A stretch of 64,000 nucleotides of DNA from Pedomonas mirosovicensis (GCF_022569295.1 NZ_JAKFIA010000001.1:1317001-1381000), one strand, 5' to 3'; numbered from the stretch's first letter, positions 31,998 to 40,688 are shown. Program-made: numbers and translations. Notes: generated by a model from the sequence alone, not told the origin.

Positions 31998-33071
31998 ATG
32001 GACGAGGCGATTGCACCGGCTGAGGATATGGCGGCCACCCGGACCTTCCGGGCGCTGGACTATCCTTTCGGCCGCGCCGCGCCGGCGCCGGGGGCGCTCA
32101 GGGAAGTTGCCGAAGGCGTTTACTGGCTGCGGATGCCGCTGCCGTTCTCGCCCCGTCATATCAACCTCTACGTGCTGGAGGGCGACGACGGCTGGACAAT
32201 CATCGACACCGGCCTGCGTTGGGGCGAGACCCGGATGCTATGGGAGCAGGCGCTTGCCGGCCCGCTGGCGGGCAAGCCCGTGACGCGGGTGCTGGTGACT
32301 CATTTTCATCCCGATCATCTGGGCCTTGCCGGCTGGCTGTGCGAGCGCACGGGCGCGCACCTTTACATGTCGCGCAGCAATTACCTGCTGGCCTCCATGC
32401 TTATTTTCAGCGCGATGCCGGAGCCGCCCGAGGCGGCGCTGGACTTCTACCGGCGGGCCGGATGGGGGGAGGCGGATCTGGCTGCCTTCCGCCAGCGCGG
32501 ATGGAATGGCTTTGCCCGCGCGGTTCATGCCTTGCCCACGTCGTTCCGGCGGGTGCGCGAAGGGGATATACTGCGGATCGGCCGTCATGCGTGGCGTATC
32601 GTCGCCGGCGAGGGGCACGCGCCGGAGCATCTGTGCCTGGTGTGCGACGACCTCGGCGTGATGATCGCCGGTGACCAGGTGTTGCCGCATATCAGCCCCA
32701 ACGTATCGGTTACCCCGATGGAGCCGGAGAGCAACCCCTTGCGGGATTGGCTGGAGAGCATCGAGGCGCTGCGGGCGCTGAGCCAGGACCTGCTGGTGCT
32801 GCCCGCCCATGGCGAACCCTTCTACGGACTGCATGAGCGGCTCGACCAGCTGGCGGCGGAACATGCCCTCAAGCTGGAGGCGCTGCTGGCGCATTGCGCC
32901 GCGCCGCGCACGGTGGTCGAGTGCTTCGAGGCGCTGTTTCAGAAGCGAATTACGGTCAGCGACATCATGTCCGCTACCGGCGAAGCGCTGGCCCACTTGA
33001 ACTATCTGAAATATTGCGGCCGGATGGATATCCGGCTGGAGGATGGAGTGGCGGTCTACTCCGCCTGCTGA
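31998..33071 (+). CDS. Metallo-beta-lactamase-fold hydrolase
   Basis: 357 aa from the ATG at 31998 (AGGAGGAGC upstream); the open frame to 31842 runs through the operator. INLYVLEGDDGWTIIDTGL, then the zinc motif THFHPDHLGLAGWL (HxHxDH), a distal His in GEGHAPEHLCLV, Asp in IAGDQVLP and a final His in LPAHGEPF. The C-terminal ~100 residues are a helical winged domain, as in many thioesterase- or lactonase-like members. Adjacent to an acyl-CoA ligase gene (22 bp), so an acyl-CoA-related substrate is plausible. Confidence 0.88.
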   Translation: MDEAIAPAEDMAATRTFRALDYPFGRAAPAPGALREVAEGVYWLRMPLPFSPRHINLYVLEGDDGWTIIDTGLRWGETRMLWEQALAGPLAGKPVTRVLVTHFHPDHLGLAGWLCERTGAHLYMSRSNYLLASMLIFSAMPEPPEAALDFYRRAGWGEADLAAFRQRGWNGFARAVHALPTSFRRVREGDILRIGRHAWRIVAGEGHAPEHLCLVCDDLGVMIAGDQVLPHISPNVSVTPMEPESNPLRDWLESIEALRALSQDLLVLPAHGEPFYGLHERLDQLAAEHALKLEALLAHCAAPRTVVECFEALFQKRITVSDIMSATGEALAHLNYLKYCGRMDIRLEDGVAVYSAC

Positions 33072-33093
33072 GGTTGGGAAAGGAAGGGTTGAG

Positions 33094-34803
33094 ATGACGG
33101 CATGGGAGCGGCCCTGGCTGGCCAACTACAGTCATGAAGCGGCCTGGGATACCCGTTTCGAGGCAATGCCGGTGCATCATATTCTGGAGCGCTCGGCCAG
33201 CGTGACGCCGAATGCGCCCTACCTCGAATTCCTCGGCCGCAGCTACACCTACGGCGAGGTGATGGACCTGGTTTGCCGGGCCACCAAGGGCTTCCAGAAG
33301 CTGGGAGTGCAGAAGGGCGTGAAGGTGGGCCTCTTCCTGCCCAACTGCCCGCAATATGTGATCGCCTACTACGCCATCCTGAAGGCGGGCGGCACGGTGG
33401 TGAACTTCTCGCCGCTCTACTCGGTCGACGAGCTGGCCGCGCAGGTGGAGGATTCAGAGACGGACATCATGGTCTGTCTCGACGTGGCGAGCCTCTATGC
33501 CACCATCAGCCAGGTGCTGGAGCGCAGCCGCCTCAAGTGCCTGGTGGTCGGCTCTCTGGCGCGGGCGCTGCCGCCAGTGAAGAGCGTGCTCTACCGTCTG
33601 TTCCGCCGGCGGGAGCAGGCGGAAGTGACCATCGATGAGCGCCATGTGGCCTTCGAGGCGCTGGTCTCCAACGACGGCAGGCCCGCACCGGTGCAGATCA
33701 ACCCGGAAGAGGATCTGGCCCTCTTGCAATACACCGGTGGCACCACCGGCCGTCCCAAGGGCGCGATGCTGACCCACGCCAACCTGTCCATCAACGCCCA
33801 GCAGGTGGCGGCGGTGGACAATGAGGCCTACACCCAGCCCCAACGGATGCTGGGCGCGCTGCCGTTCTTCCACGTGTTCGCCAACACCGTGGTGCTCAAC
33901 ATGACGACGCTGGTGGGCGGCGAGGTCATCATGCTGCCGAAGTTCGAGCTGGGGCAGGCGATCAAGACCATCCGCCGCACCAAGGTGACGGTGCTGCCCG
34001 GCGTGCCCACCATGTACACGGCGATGCTGAATCACGCGGCGCGGCAAGAGCAGGACCTGGCCTCGCTGCGGCTGTGCATTTCGGGCGGCGCGCCGCTGCC
34101 GGTGGAGCTGAAGGCGCAGTTCGGCACCGCCACGCCGGCCGTGCTGGTGGAAGGCTACGGGCTGACGGAAAGTTCGGGCGTGGTCTCGGTCAATCCATTC
34201 CACGGGGTCAACAAGCCGGGCTCCATCGGCCTGCCGTTGCCGGGCACCGACATCGTGATCGTGGACAAGGACGATCCGACCAGGGTGCTGCCCGTGGGCG
34301 AGGCGGGAGAGCTGACCATCGGCGGCCCGCAGATCATGCGCGGCTACTGGCGGCGCGACAACAAGGACGTGTTCGTGGATGGCCGCCTGCGGACCGGCGA
34401 CGTGGGCTACATCGACCCGGACGGCTACACCTTCATCATCGACCGGATGAAGGACATGATTACGGTCGGCGGGTTCAAGGTCTATCCGCGCATGCTAGAG
34501 GAGCTGCTCTACCAGCACCCGGCGGTGCAGGAGGCGACGGTGATCGGCATTCCCGACGACTACCTCGGCCAACGGCCCAAGGCCTTCGTGGTGCTGAAGC
34601 CGGACCACGCGCACGAGGTGGATGGGGCGGCGCTGCTCGCCTGGCTCAACGGCAAGGTGGCCAAGCACGAGCGGGTGGCGGCCATTGAGATCCGCGACAG
34701 TCTGCCCAAGACCATGATCGGCAAGCTCTCGAAAAAGGAGCTGGTGGAGGAGGAAATGGCGCGGCGGGTCTCGGCTGTCGCCGTTGCCGCGCACAAGGGC
34801 TGA
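33094..34803 (+). CDS. Long-chain fatty acid-CoA ligase (AMP-forming)
   Basis: 569 aa from the ATG at 33094 (GGAAGG upstream). ANL-superfamily enzyme: P-loop-like YTGGTTGRPKGAMLTHANL, LPFFHVFAN, VEGYGLTESSGVV (adenylate site), RTGDVGYIDPDGYTFIIDRMKDMITVGGFKVYPRMLEE (hinge and A8) and the catalytic Lys in LPKTMIGKLSKKEL. It activates a fatty acid for beta-oxidation. Follows the MBL gene and shares its palindrome-bearing promoter. Confidence 0.93.
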   Translation: MTAWERPWLANYSHEAAWDTRFEAMPVHHILERSASVTPNAPYLEFLGRSYTYGEVMDLVCRATKGFQKLGVQKGVKVGLFLPNCPQYVIAYYAILKAGGTVVNFSPLYSVDELAAQVEDSETDIMVCLDVASLYATISQVLERSRLKCLVVGSLARALPPVKSVLYRLFRRREQAEVTIDERHVAFEALVSNDGRPAPVQINPEEDLALLQYTGGTTGRPKGAMLTHANLSINAQQVAAVDNEAYTQPQRMLGALPFFHVFANTVVLNMTTLVGGEVIMLPKFELGQAIKTIRRTKVTVLPGVPTMYTAMLNHAARQEQDLASLRLCISGGAPLPVELKAQFGTATPAVLVEGYGLTESSGVVSVNPFHGVNKPGSIGLPLPGTDIVIVDKDDPTRVLPVGEAGELTIGGPQIMRGYWRRDNKDVFVDGRLRTGDVGYIDPDGYTFIIDRMKDMITVGGFKVYPRMLEELLYQHPAVQEATVIGIPDDYLGQRPKAFVVLKPDHAHEVDGAALLAWLNGKVAKHERVAAIEIRDSLPKTMIGKLSKKELVEEEMARRVSAVAVAAHKG

Positions 34804-34996
34804 GCCGCGGCTTTCCCGATAAACGGGCTTGATGCAACAGGACGGGCGGGCAGCGGCATCCCCGCCCGGTTCTGCCGGCGCGCCGCGCATTTTCGCCAAC
34901 CTGTGCAGTGGAATGTTATCGCTTCGTCCGGATTAGCGCCTCGTGCGTTCTATTACAGCCAATAGTGGCGTAATCGGACGATCAAGGAGAGGCTGC

Positions 34997-35749
34997 ATGA
35001 AGCGCGCAATGTGCAGCGCAGCGCTGATCGGAGTTCTGGCGATGGCGACCTCATGCGCCGGCACGGAGGGGCTGTTTGCCGGCGGCAATGGGATGTTTTT
35101 GAAGCTGGGGCCGGCCACGGTGGGGCTTGGGGGCAACCAGCAGGGGTGGCTTGCGCTGAATTCCCTGAACTGGGCTGGCGGCCAATATCCGCAGCAGGGC
35201 TACCCGGTGGGCACCTATCCGCAGCAGGCCTATGGCTACCCGCAACAGGCCTATCCGCAACAAACATACCCGCAGCAGACCTACCCCCAGCAAACCTATC
35301 CAACGGACACGACGCAGACTTACCCGCAGCAGACCTATCCGACAGAGACGACGCAGGAATATCCTCAGCAGACCTACCCCTCGGACACGACCCAGGCCTA
35401 TCCGTCTGACACGACGGGGCAGACCTACGCCGCCAACACCGCGCAGACGACGGTCCCTTCCGGGCCGGGCCTTGCCTCGCTGAGCACGTCCGACCCGGCG
35501 GCGGCGGCGGCGATTTCCCAGGCGTGCGCGTCAGGCCAGCCGCTGAACACGGTGACGGTGCGGCAACTCCAGCCTGACGGCACCTACAAGGATATCCAGC
35601 TGAACGGGGTCAACCTCTCCTGCGGCAGCCCTGCGGCCGGCGGAGAGCCGGGACAGCCGCTGAAGCCGGGCGAGGAAGTGATGATGACCTTCGGTGACGC
35701 CAAGGTGGTGGCGCAAGGCAAGCTGAAGCAGGCAAAGAAGGAGGAATAG
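34997..35749 (+). CDS. Lipoprotein with YPQQ tandem repeats
   Basis: 250 aa from the ATG at 34997 (AAGGAGAGG upstream). Lipoprotein-type signal, with Cys at 20 in a weak lipobox (MATSC). Residues ~63-136 hold eight YPQQ units, first direct repeats (YPQQTYPQQTYPQQT), then a longer unit YPQQTYP(T/S)(D/E)TTQ. The C-terminal ~100 residues (ISQACASGQPLNTVTVRQLQPDGTYKDIQLN...PGEEVMMTFG) form a small compact domain. I do not recognise the family; envelope-exposed and repeat-driven length variation is inferred. Confidence 0.72.
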   Translation: MKRAMCSAALIGVLAMATSCAGTEGLFAGGNGMFLKLGPATVGLGGNQQGWLALNSLNWAGGQYPQQGYPVGTYPQQAYGYPQQAYPQQTYPQQTYPQQTYPTDTTQTYPQQTYPTETTQEYPQQTYPSDTTQAYPSDTTGQTYAANTAQTTVPSGPGLASLSTSDPAAAAAISQACASGQPLNTVTVRQLQPDGTYKDIQLNGVNLSCGSPAAGGEPGQPLKPGEEVMMTFGDAKVVAQGKLKQAKKEE

Positions 35750-35778
35750 CGCCCCAGCGCCCGCCGGAAGGCTGCCGG

Positions 35779-36129
35779 CTAGCGGTAGCGCTGACGGCGG
35801 ATGACCGCCGCTTCCACCACCAGGAGGAAAATGACGGCGTTGAACAGCGCGCCCCACAGGTCGATGGGCAGCAGGCTTGGCGTGATGTAGCTGGTCGGGC
35901 TGGCGGCAGCGGCCTTCTGGAAGAAGACGATCCAGCCGATGAGCGGCGCGGCGGCAAGCGCTCGCCCGATCCCGCGCCAGTTCAGCAGCGCGCGGCATTG
36001 CAGCCGGAGATATATCGCGGCTGAGGCCAGAAGGATCAGAAAGCCAATCATCATGTGCAACATGGCAACAATCAATAGAATGCGAAAATGAATTTTTTCT
36101 GAATCGAACCTGTCGGAATCAGTACGCAA
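35779..36129 (-). CDS. Hypothetical small membrane protein
   Basis: 116 aa from a TTG at 36129 with AGGA upstream; a later ATG at 36063 would cut into the first membrane helix. Helices are visible at about 17-40 (ILLIVAMLHMMIGFLILLASAAIYL), 58-72 and 90-108. Ends in the basic RRQRYR. No recognised family. The start codon lies within a nested inverted repeat (36115-36148). Confidence 0.5.
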   Translation of the reverse strand: MRTDSDRFDSEKIHFRILLIVAMLHMMIGFLILLASAAIYLRLQCRALLNWRGIGRALAAAPLIGWIVFFQKAAAASPTSYITPSLLPIDLWGALFNAVIFLLVVEAAVIRRQRYR

Positions 36130-36148
36130 ACAATTGTTTCCTGATTCC
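36115..36148. promoter_or_regulatory. Nested inverted repeats at the start of the small membrane protein gene
   Basis: Outer arms GGAATCAG (36115-36122) and CTGATTCC (36141-36148) are exact inverted repeats enclosing the 12-bp palindrome AAACAATTGTTT (36128-36139). They cover the TTG start at 36129, so they could be an operator or a translation-masking hairpin. They open the 364-bp gap 36130-36493, which also holds the ggt-like promoter. Confidence 0.4.
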
Positions 36149-36313
36149 GCAGGCCAAGCCCTGCCGATGAAACCCGCGCGCCTGTTTAAAGCCGAGGATT
36201 TCCGCCGAATCCGGGCAGGGCAATGGCGCTCGGGCGCATGTGGTGGACCTGCGGGCGACAGGGAAGGGCATGGCGGGCAAAAGCGCCGTTAAACGTCGCA
36301 GGCGAGACGAGTC

Positions 36314-36342
36314 TTGACATTGTTCTTGTTTTGTTCTATTGT
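36314..36342 (+). promoter_or_regulatory. Sigma-70 promoter with LexA-type box in its spacer, upstream of ggt-like gene
   Basis: -35 TTGACA (36314-36319), exact 17-bp spacer, -10 TATTGT (36337-36342). Within the spacer GTTC-TTGTTTT-GTTC (36322-36336) matches the alphaproteobacterial LexA operator GTTC-N7-GTTC. A repressor there would block RNA polymerase directly. The predicted transcript runs through a strong AAGGAGG (36414-36420) into the gamma-glutamyltranspeptidase-like gene. Confidence 0.75.
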
Positions 36343-36425
36343 CAGCGAATCAATATGGCTTAGTGTGCGCGTAGTCGGAACTCTGCGGATCGTAACCGTA
36401 GGATCAGAGCAGCAAGGAGGTACGC

Positions 36426-36512
36426 GTGCAAACAGGGGATTTGAACGGGGGCGGAAGGGCGCCAGCGGCGCCTGGACGTTCGCGGGGCGAGGTATGGCCT
36501 TGCGCGGGATAA
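36426..36512 (+). other. Possible 28-codon leader ORF overlapping the ggt-like start
   Basis: GTG at 36426 lies 5 nt after AAGGAGG, the best ribosome-binding site in this leader, and opens 28 codons ending in TAA at 36510-36512. It is out of frame with, and overlaps, the downstream ATG at 36494. It could couple or attenuate translation of that gene. The peptide (MQTGDLNGGG...) has no recognised feature, and it may not be expressed. Confidence 0.3.
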
Positions 36513-38293
36513 CGAGGGCTCTTGCGGCCTTACGCCCGGCGTGCGGGGCGGCCCTTGCCCTGGTTGTCCTGATGACGGCTCTGGTTGCGGGCGGCGGCGT
36601 GGCCGTGGCGGGCGACCGGCCGGGCTTTCCCGCCTTTTCCAGCCGCTCGCCGGTGATCGCGGCGCAGGGTGCGGCCGCGACCAGCCAGCCGCTGGTGACC
36701 CAGGTGGCGCTTGACGTGCTGAAGGCCGGTGGCAGCGCGGTTGACGCAGCCATTGCGGCCGATGCTGCGCTCGGCCTGATGGAGCCGACAGGCAGCGGCA
36801 TCGGCGGCGACCTGTTCGCCCTGGTATGGGATCCGCGGACCCAGAAGCTCTATGGCCTCAACGCCTCCGGCACGGCCCCGCGCGGGCAGACCCTGGCGCA
36901 GCTGAAGGCCAAGCTGAAAGCGCGCAATGGCGGCGTGGAGCCCAAGACCGTGCCGGTGGCCGGCAGCTTCTCGGTGACGGTGCCGGGGGCGGTTGGCGGC
37001 TGGTTCGCGCTGAACGAGCGCTTCGGCAAGCTGCCGATGGAAGAGGTGCTCTCGCCCGCCATCGGCTATGCGCGCGACGGCTTTCCGGTCTCGCCGGTGA
37101 TCGCCGACCTGTGGGCCATGAACTTCCGCCGCTTCGGCAAGAATGCGGCCATGATCGAGGAGCGGGGCAACGCCGCCGCAACCTATATGATCGACGGCCA
37201 CACGCCGAAGGCAGGCGAGATTTTCCGCAATCCGGACCTGGCCGAAACGCTGAACCTGATCGCCCAGGGCGGGGCCGATGCCTTTTATCGCGGGCCGGTC
37301 GCCCGCACCATCGATGCCTATATGAAGCGCATCAAGGGCCCGCTGCGCTACGCGGACTTCGCCAGCTTCAAGCCCGAGTGGGTGGAGCCCGTCTCCACCA
37401 ACTACCGGGGCTATGACGTGTGGCAGATTCCGGCCAACACGCAGGGCATCATCGTGCTCGAGATGCTGAACATCCTGGAGGGCTTCGACCTGAAGGCGAT
37501 GGGCTTCGATAGCGCCGACCGGCTGCACGTGATGGCCGAGGCCAAGAAACTGGCCTTTGCCGACCGGGGCCGCTACCTGGGCGACCCGGCCATGGCGCAG
37601 GTGCCGATCAAGGGTCTCATCGATAAGGCCTATGCCGCCCAGCGGCGCGCGCTGATCGACATGCGCCACGCGGCCCCGGCCGAGGTGGACCCAGGCAAGC
37701 CGATCTTCGAGCGTACCGATACCGTCTACCTGACAGTGGCGGACAAGGATGGGATGATGGTCTCCCTCATCCAGTCCAACTACGCCGGCATGGGATCGGG
37801 CCTGGTGCCGGACGGGCTGGGCTTCATGCTCCAGAACCGGGGCGCGCAGTTCAACCTGGATGCCAGCCACCCCAACGCCTATGCGCCGGGCAAGCGGCCG
37901 TTCCACACCATCATCCCAGGCTTCGTCACCAAGGACGGCAAGCCCTGGATGTCGTTCGGCGTGATGGGCGGAGCCATGCAGCCGCAGGGGCAGGTGCAGG
38001 TGCTCAGCAACATCATCGACCTGGGCATGGATGTGCAGTCGGCAGGCGATGCGCCGCGCTGGCGACATATCGGCGGACCGGATCCGGGCAACGCGGAGGA
38101 AAGCGCGCCGAACACCCTGTTCCTGGAGCACGGCTTCTCACCCGCGACCATTGCAGAACTGCAGCGGCGCGGCCATGTCGTCAAAATAGGCGGCGAGGAC
38201 GTTGGCGGCTATCAGGCAATCCTGCGGGCTGAGAATGGCGTCTACTGGGCAGCCTCCGAAATGCGGAAGGATGGGCAGGCGGCCGGCTATTAA
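36494..38293 (+). CDS. Gamma-glutamyltranspeptidase-like Ntn-hydrolase
   Basis: 599 aa from the ATG at 36494, giving a signal peptide (LALVVLMTALVAGGGVAVAGD). Large subunit: AGGSAVDAAIAADAALGLMEPTGSGIGGDLFALVW and ASGTAPRG; autoprocessing site at the Thr of TDTVYLTVADKDGMMVSLIQSNY; late FHTIIPGFVTKDGKPWMSFGVMGG and PRWRHIGG. The TVYLTVAD sequence replaces the TTHxSVVD of classical GGT, as in the YwrD-like subgroup. Expected to be periplasmic and self-cleaving; acts on glutathione or other gamma-glutamyl compounds. Confidence 0.9.
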   Translation: MALRGITRALAALRPACGAALALVVLMTALVAGGGVAVAGDRPGFPAFSSRSPVIAAQGAAATSQPLVTQVALDVLKAGGSAVDAAIAADAALGLMEPTGSGIGGDLFALVWDPRTQKLYGLNASGTAPRGQTLAQLKAKLKARNGGVEPKTVPVAGSFSVTVPGAVGGWFALNERFGKLPMEEVLSPAIGYARDGFPVSPVIADLWAMNFRRFGKNAAMIEERGNAAATYMIDGHTPKAGEIFRNPDLAETLNLIAQGGADAFYRGPVARTIDAYMKRIKGPLRYADFASFKPEWVEPVSTNYRGYDVWQIPANTQGIIVLEMLNILEGFDLKAMGFDSADRLHVMAEAKKLAFADRGRYLGDPAMAQVPIKGLIDKAYAAQRRALIDMRHAAPAEVDPGKPIFERTDTVYLTVADKDGMMVSLIQSNYAGMGSGLVPDGLGFMLQNRGAQFNLDASHPNAYAPGKRPFHTIIPGFVTKDGKPWMSFGVMGGAMQPQGQVQVLSNIIDLGMDVQSAGDAPRWRHIGGPDPGNAEESAPNTLFLEHGFSPATIAELQRRGHVVKIGGEDVGGYQAILRAENGVYWAASEMRKDGQAAGY

Positions 38294-38311
38294 GGCCATC
38301 CGGCTCGTTCA

Positions 38312-38383
38312 GCGCAGGGGTCTTTAACCCCTGCGCCTCGTTCTCCGGTTCAGCCGCGCGCAACGCACTGTTGCGCGCGGCTG
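38312..38383. terminator. Tandem hairpins between ggt-like and kinase genes
   Basis: GCGCAGGGGT-CTTTA-ACCCCTGCGC (38312-38336, 10-bp stem), then CAGCCGCGCGCAAC-GCACT-GTTGCGCGCGGCTG (38351-38383, 14-bp stem). The second is one of the longest perfect stems in the window. They occupy the 202-bp gap between converging genes and probably terminate both; the first resembles the end hairpins of the 280-bp repeat family. Confidence 0.6.
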
Positions 38384-38495
38384 ACGCTAAAGACGGGCCT
38401 GTTTTATCCGGCCTGCTTGACGCAGATCGCAGCCCTCATCCCCTTGTTGATCGTGCTTGTCTGCCGCGGGGCATGCGCCCGGCTCGAAGGGGGCG

Positions 38496-40688
38496 CTAGT
38501 GCTGGTCCGGCCAACGGGTGCGGGCCCGCAGGAACCTGGTTATCTGTTTCTCGCTGACGGACCTGGCGGCCTGCCGCTGATCGCCCGCGGGCTTTGCCCG
38601 GCGGTTTTCCTGATCCTGATTTTCCGGAGGCGCGGGGTGCGGGGCGATGGTCTTGCGGGTCATCGGGTCGGAGTGGGCGGTCTGCCCCGCCGCCAGGGCC
38701 TCGTTCACAATGGTTTCCAACTCGTGCCGGCGGAAGGGTTTCCGCAAAAGGGGAGCGTTGATCTCACGGTCGGCGTCTTCCGGCGTTGCCACGTTGAGGT
38801 AGCCGGACATAAGCACCACGGGCAGGTTTGGGTAAAGCTTGCGCGCCCGGTCGATCAGATCGAGGCCGCTGGTGCCTGGCCCGAGGAACATGTCGGTGAG
38901 CAGCAGGTCGATCGGTGTGCCTGACTGGAGGCGGGTGAGCGCCGCATCGCCGCTATCCGCCTCCAGAATTTTGTAATCCATCCGCTTCAACAGGGCGCAG
39001 GTGAGCTGGCGGACGTCCTCGTCGTCGTCCACCACCAGGATAGTCGCGCCGCGGGCCGTGGGCACGGCCGCCTGGCGCTCGACCGGCCGCGCCTCGGTTT
39101 CCTCCAGCTGCCGGGGCAGGTACATGCAAATGGTGGTCCCCTTGCCGGGCAGGGAATCGATGGTGAGGTGGCCGCCAAGCTGCTTCACGAAACCGTAGAC
39201 GATGCTGAGGCCAAGGCCGCTGCCCTTGCCCGGCGGCTTGGTGGTATAGAACGGCTCAAGGACGTGCTCCAGCACCTCGGGAGGCATGCCCGTGCCCGTA
39301 TCGCACACGCAGATGAGCACGTAGTCGCCCGTCTGCACATCCAACGGCAGGGTTTCGTCATTGTTGTGGTCCAGGTGGGTGTTGGCGGTAGAAATGGTGA
39401 CGGTGCCGCCATCCGGCATGGCATCCCGGGCATTGACCACAAGGTTGATAATGGCGTTTTGCAACTGACCAGGATCGGCCCGGCAATGCCAGCCCTCCGA
39501 TTCCGCCTTGAAAACCAGGCGAATGGTGGGCGGCAGCGACCGGCGCATCAGTTCGGAAATTTCCGCCAGAACCTTTTCAGGATCAACGACGCTGATTTCC
39601 AGGCTCTGCTTGCGGGCAAAGGCGAGCAGACTGCGGGTGAGGCCCGCGCCCCGGTCGGCAGCCTTGAGCGCCAGATTGGCGAAGTGGCAGAGCTGCGGCT
39701 CCTTTTCCAGATGCTCCTGCAGCAACTCGAGATTGCCAACGATGATGGCCAGAAGATTGTTGAAATCGTGAGCAATGCCACCGGTGAGCTTGCCGATGGC
39801 CTCGGTGCGCTGGGAGAGCTGGGTCTGTTCGGCGATCGCGCGCAAGCGGGTCACATCGCTGGCCGACCCCACCACGCCGACGACCTGCCCGTTCGGGTCC
39901 AGCAGGCGCTCCAGATGGACCGAGATGACGCGCCGGTGATTATCCTGAATGTACTCAATCTCTTCGGTCACATGGCCGCCTTCCTCGATGGCCTTTTTCC
40001 GGAGGGCCACCGCACGCTCGGCTGCCTCGGGGGGGAGGATGTCGACATCGGTTTTGCCCAGAAGAGAATCCACCGTGAAATCGAAGAGAGGGTTGAACAC
40101 CCAGGTAAACCGGCCCTCAAGATCCTGATTGTAAACGGCAATATCAGAGCCTGCCAGGGCGATGCGAATGCGCTGCTCGGTCAGGCGCAGGGCGTCCATG
40201 GCCTCGATGAGATCGGTAATATCGCTGGAAGACAGAACGAGGCCGTGGATATCCGGATCGCGCATCATGTTCCGGCAGAGAAACCGCTTCCAGTGGTAGT
40301 TGCCGTGCGCGTCGTAATAACGGAACGGCGTGAAGTTGACCGGGTCCGTGCCGGTGACCAGCTTCTCCCACTGCTTGTCGAACTGTGCCCGGTCGTCTGG
40401 GTGGATGTGATCCCGAAAATCCATCCCTCTCAGTTCCGCGTGGGAGAAGCCCAGAAGGTCAACCAAGGATTGGTTGAAGAAGCGCAGGTGTCCTGTGGGG
40501 TCGGAGACGGCGAGGGTGTCCAGGTTGTTGTCGATAAGGGCAAGGTAGAAGCGTCGGTTCTCGATCAATTCGGCGACCTGGCGGGCTTCACGGGCTTGCT
40601 GGCGGCGGACGTACACAATCGTGGCAACGAAGGCCAGAATGGTGCCCGTGCAGAACAGGGTAATGAGAAAGAGTGCCTGGGCGCTCAT
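38496..40688 (-). CDS. Hybrid histidine kinase: membrane helix, two PAS, HisKA, HATPase, REC
   Basis: 730 aa. One N-terminal helix (FLITLFCTGTILAFVATIVYV), PAS1 (~50-165, VSDPTGHLRFFNQSLVDLLGFS) and PAS2 (~180-290, VYNQDLEGRFTWVFNPLFDF), HisKA with phospho-His in GGIAHDFNNLLAIIVGN (~304), HATPase with NLVVNARDAMPDGG and GSGLGLSIVYGFV, and a C-terminal REC domain with phospho-Asp in LLLTDMFLG (~599). The last 80 residues are a basic tail. No separate response regulator adjoins it, so its output probably goes to an unlinked regulator. Signal unknown. Confidence 0.92.
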   Translation of the reverse strand: MSAQALFLITLFCTGTILAFVATIVYVRRQQAREARQVAELIENRRFYLALIDNNLDTLAVSDPTGHLRFFNQSLVDLLGFSHAELRGMDFRDHIHPDDRAQFDKQWEKLVTGTDPVNFTPFRYYDAHGNYHWKRFLCRNMMRDPDIHGLVLSSSDITDLIEAMDALRLTEQRIRIALAGSDIAVYNQDLEGRFTWVFNPLFDFTVDSLLGKTDVDILPPEAAERAVALRKKAIEEGGHVTEEIEYIQDNHRRVISVHLERLLDPNGQVVGVVGSASDVTRLRAIAEQTQLSQRTEAIGKLTGGIAHDFNNLLAIIVGNLELLQEHLEKEPQLCHFANLALKAADRGAGLTRSLLAFARKQSLEISVVDPEKVLAEISELMRRSLPPTIRLVFKAESEGWHCRADPGQLQNAIINLVVNARDAMPDGGTVTISTANTHLDHNNDETLPLDVQTGDYVLICVCDTGTGMPPEVLEHVLEPFYTTKPPGKGSGLGLSIVYGFVKQLGGHLTIDSLPGKGTTICMYLPRQLEETEARPVERQAAVPTARGATILVVDDDEDVRQLTCALLKRMDYKILEADSGDAALTRLQSGTPIDLLLTDMFLGPGTSGLDLIDRARKLYPNLPVVLMSGYLNVATPEDADREINAPLLRKPFRRHELETIVNEALAAGQTAHSDPMTRKTIAPHPAPPENQDQENRRAKPAGDQRQAARSVSEKQITRFLRARTRWPDQH

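Noticed and set aside
36314-36493. Longer N-terminus of the ggt-like protein from a TTG at 36314
   Set aside because: That codon is the -35 box of the promoter, so it would not be in the transcript; the ATG at 36494 gives a clear signal peptide.
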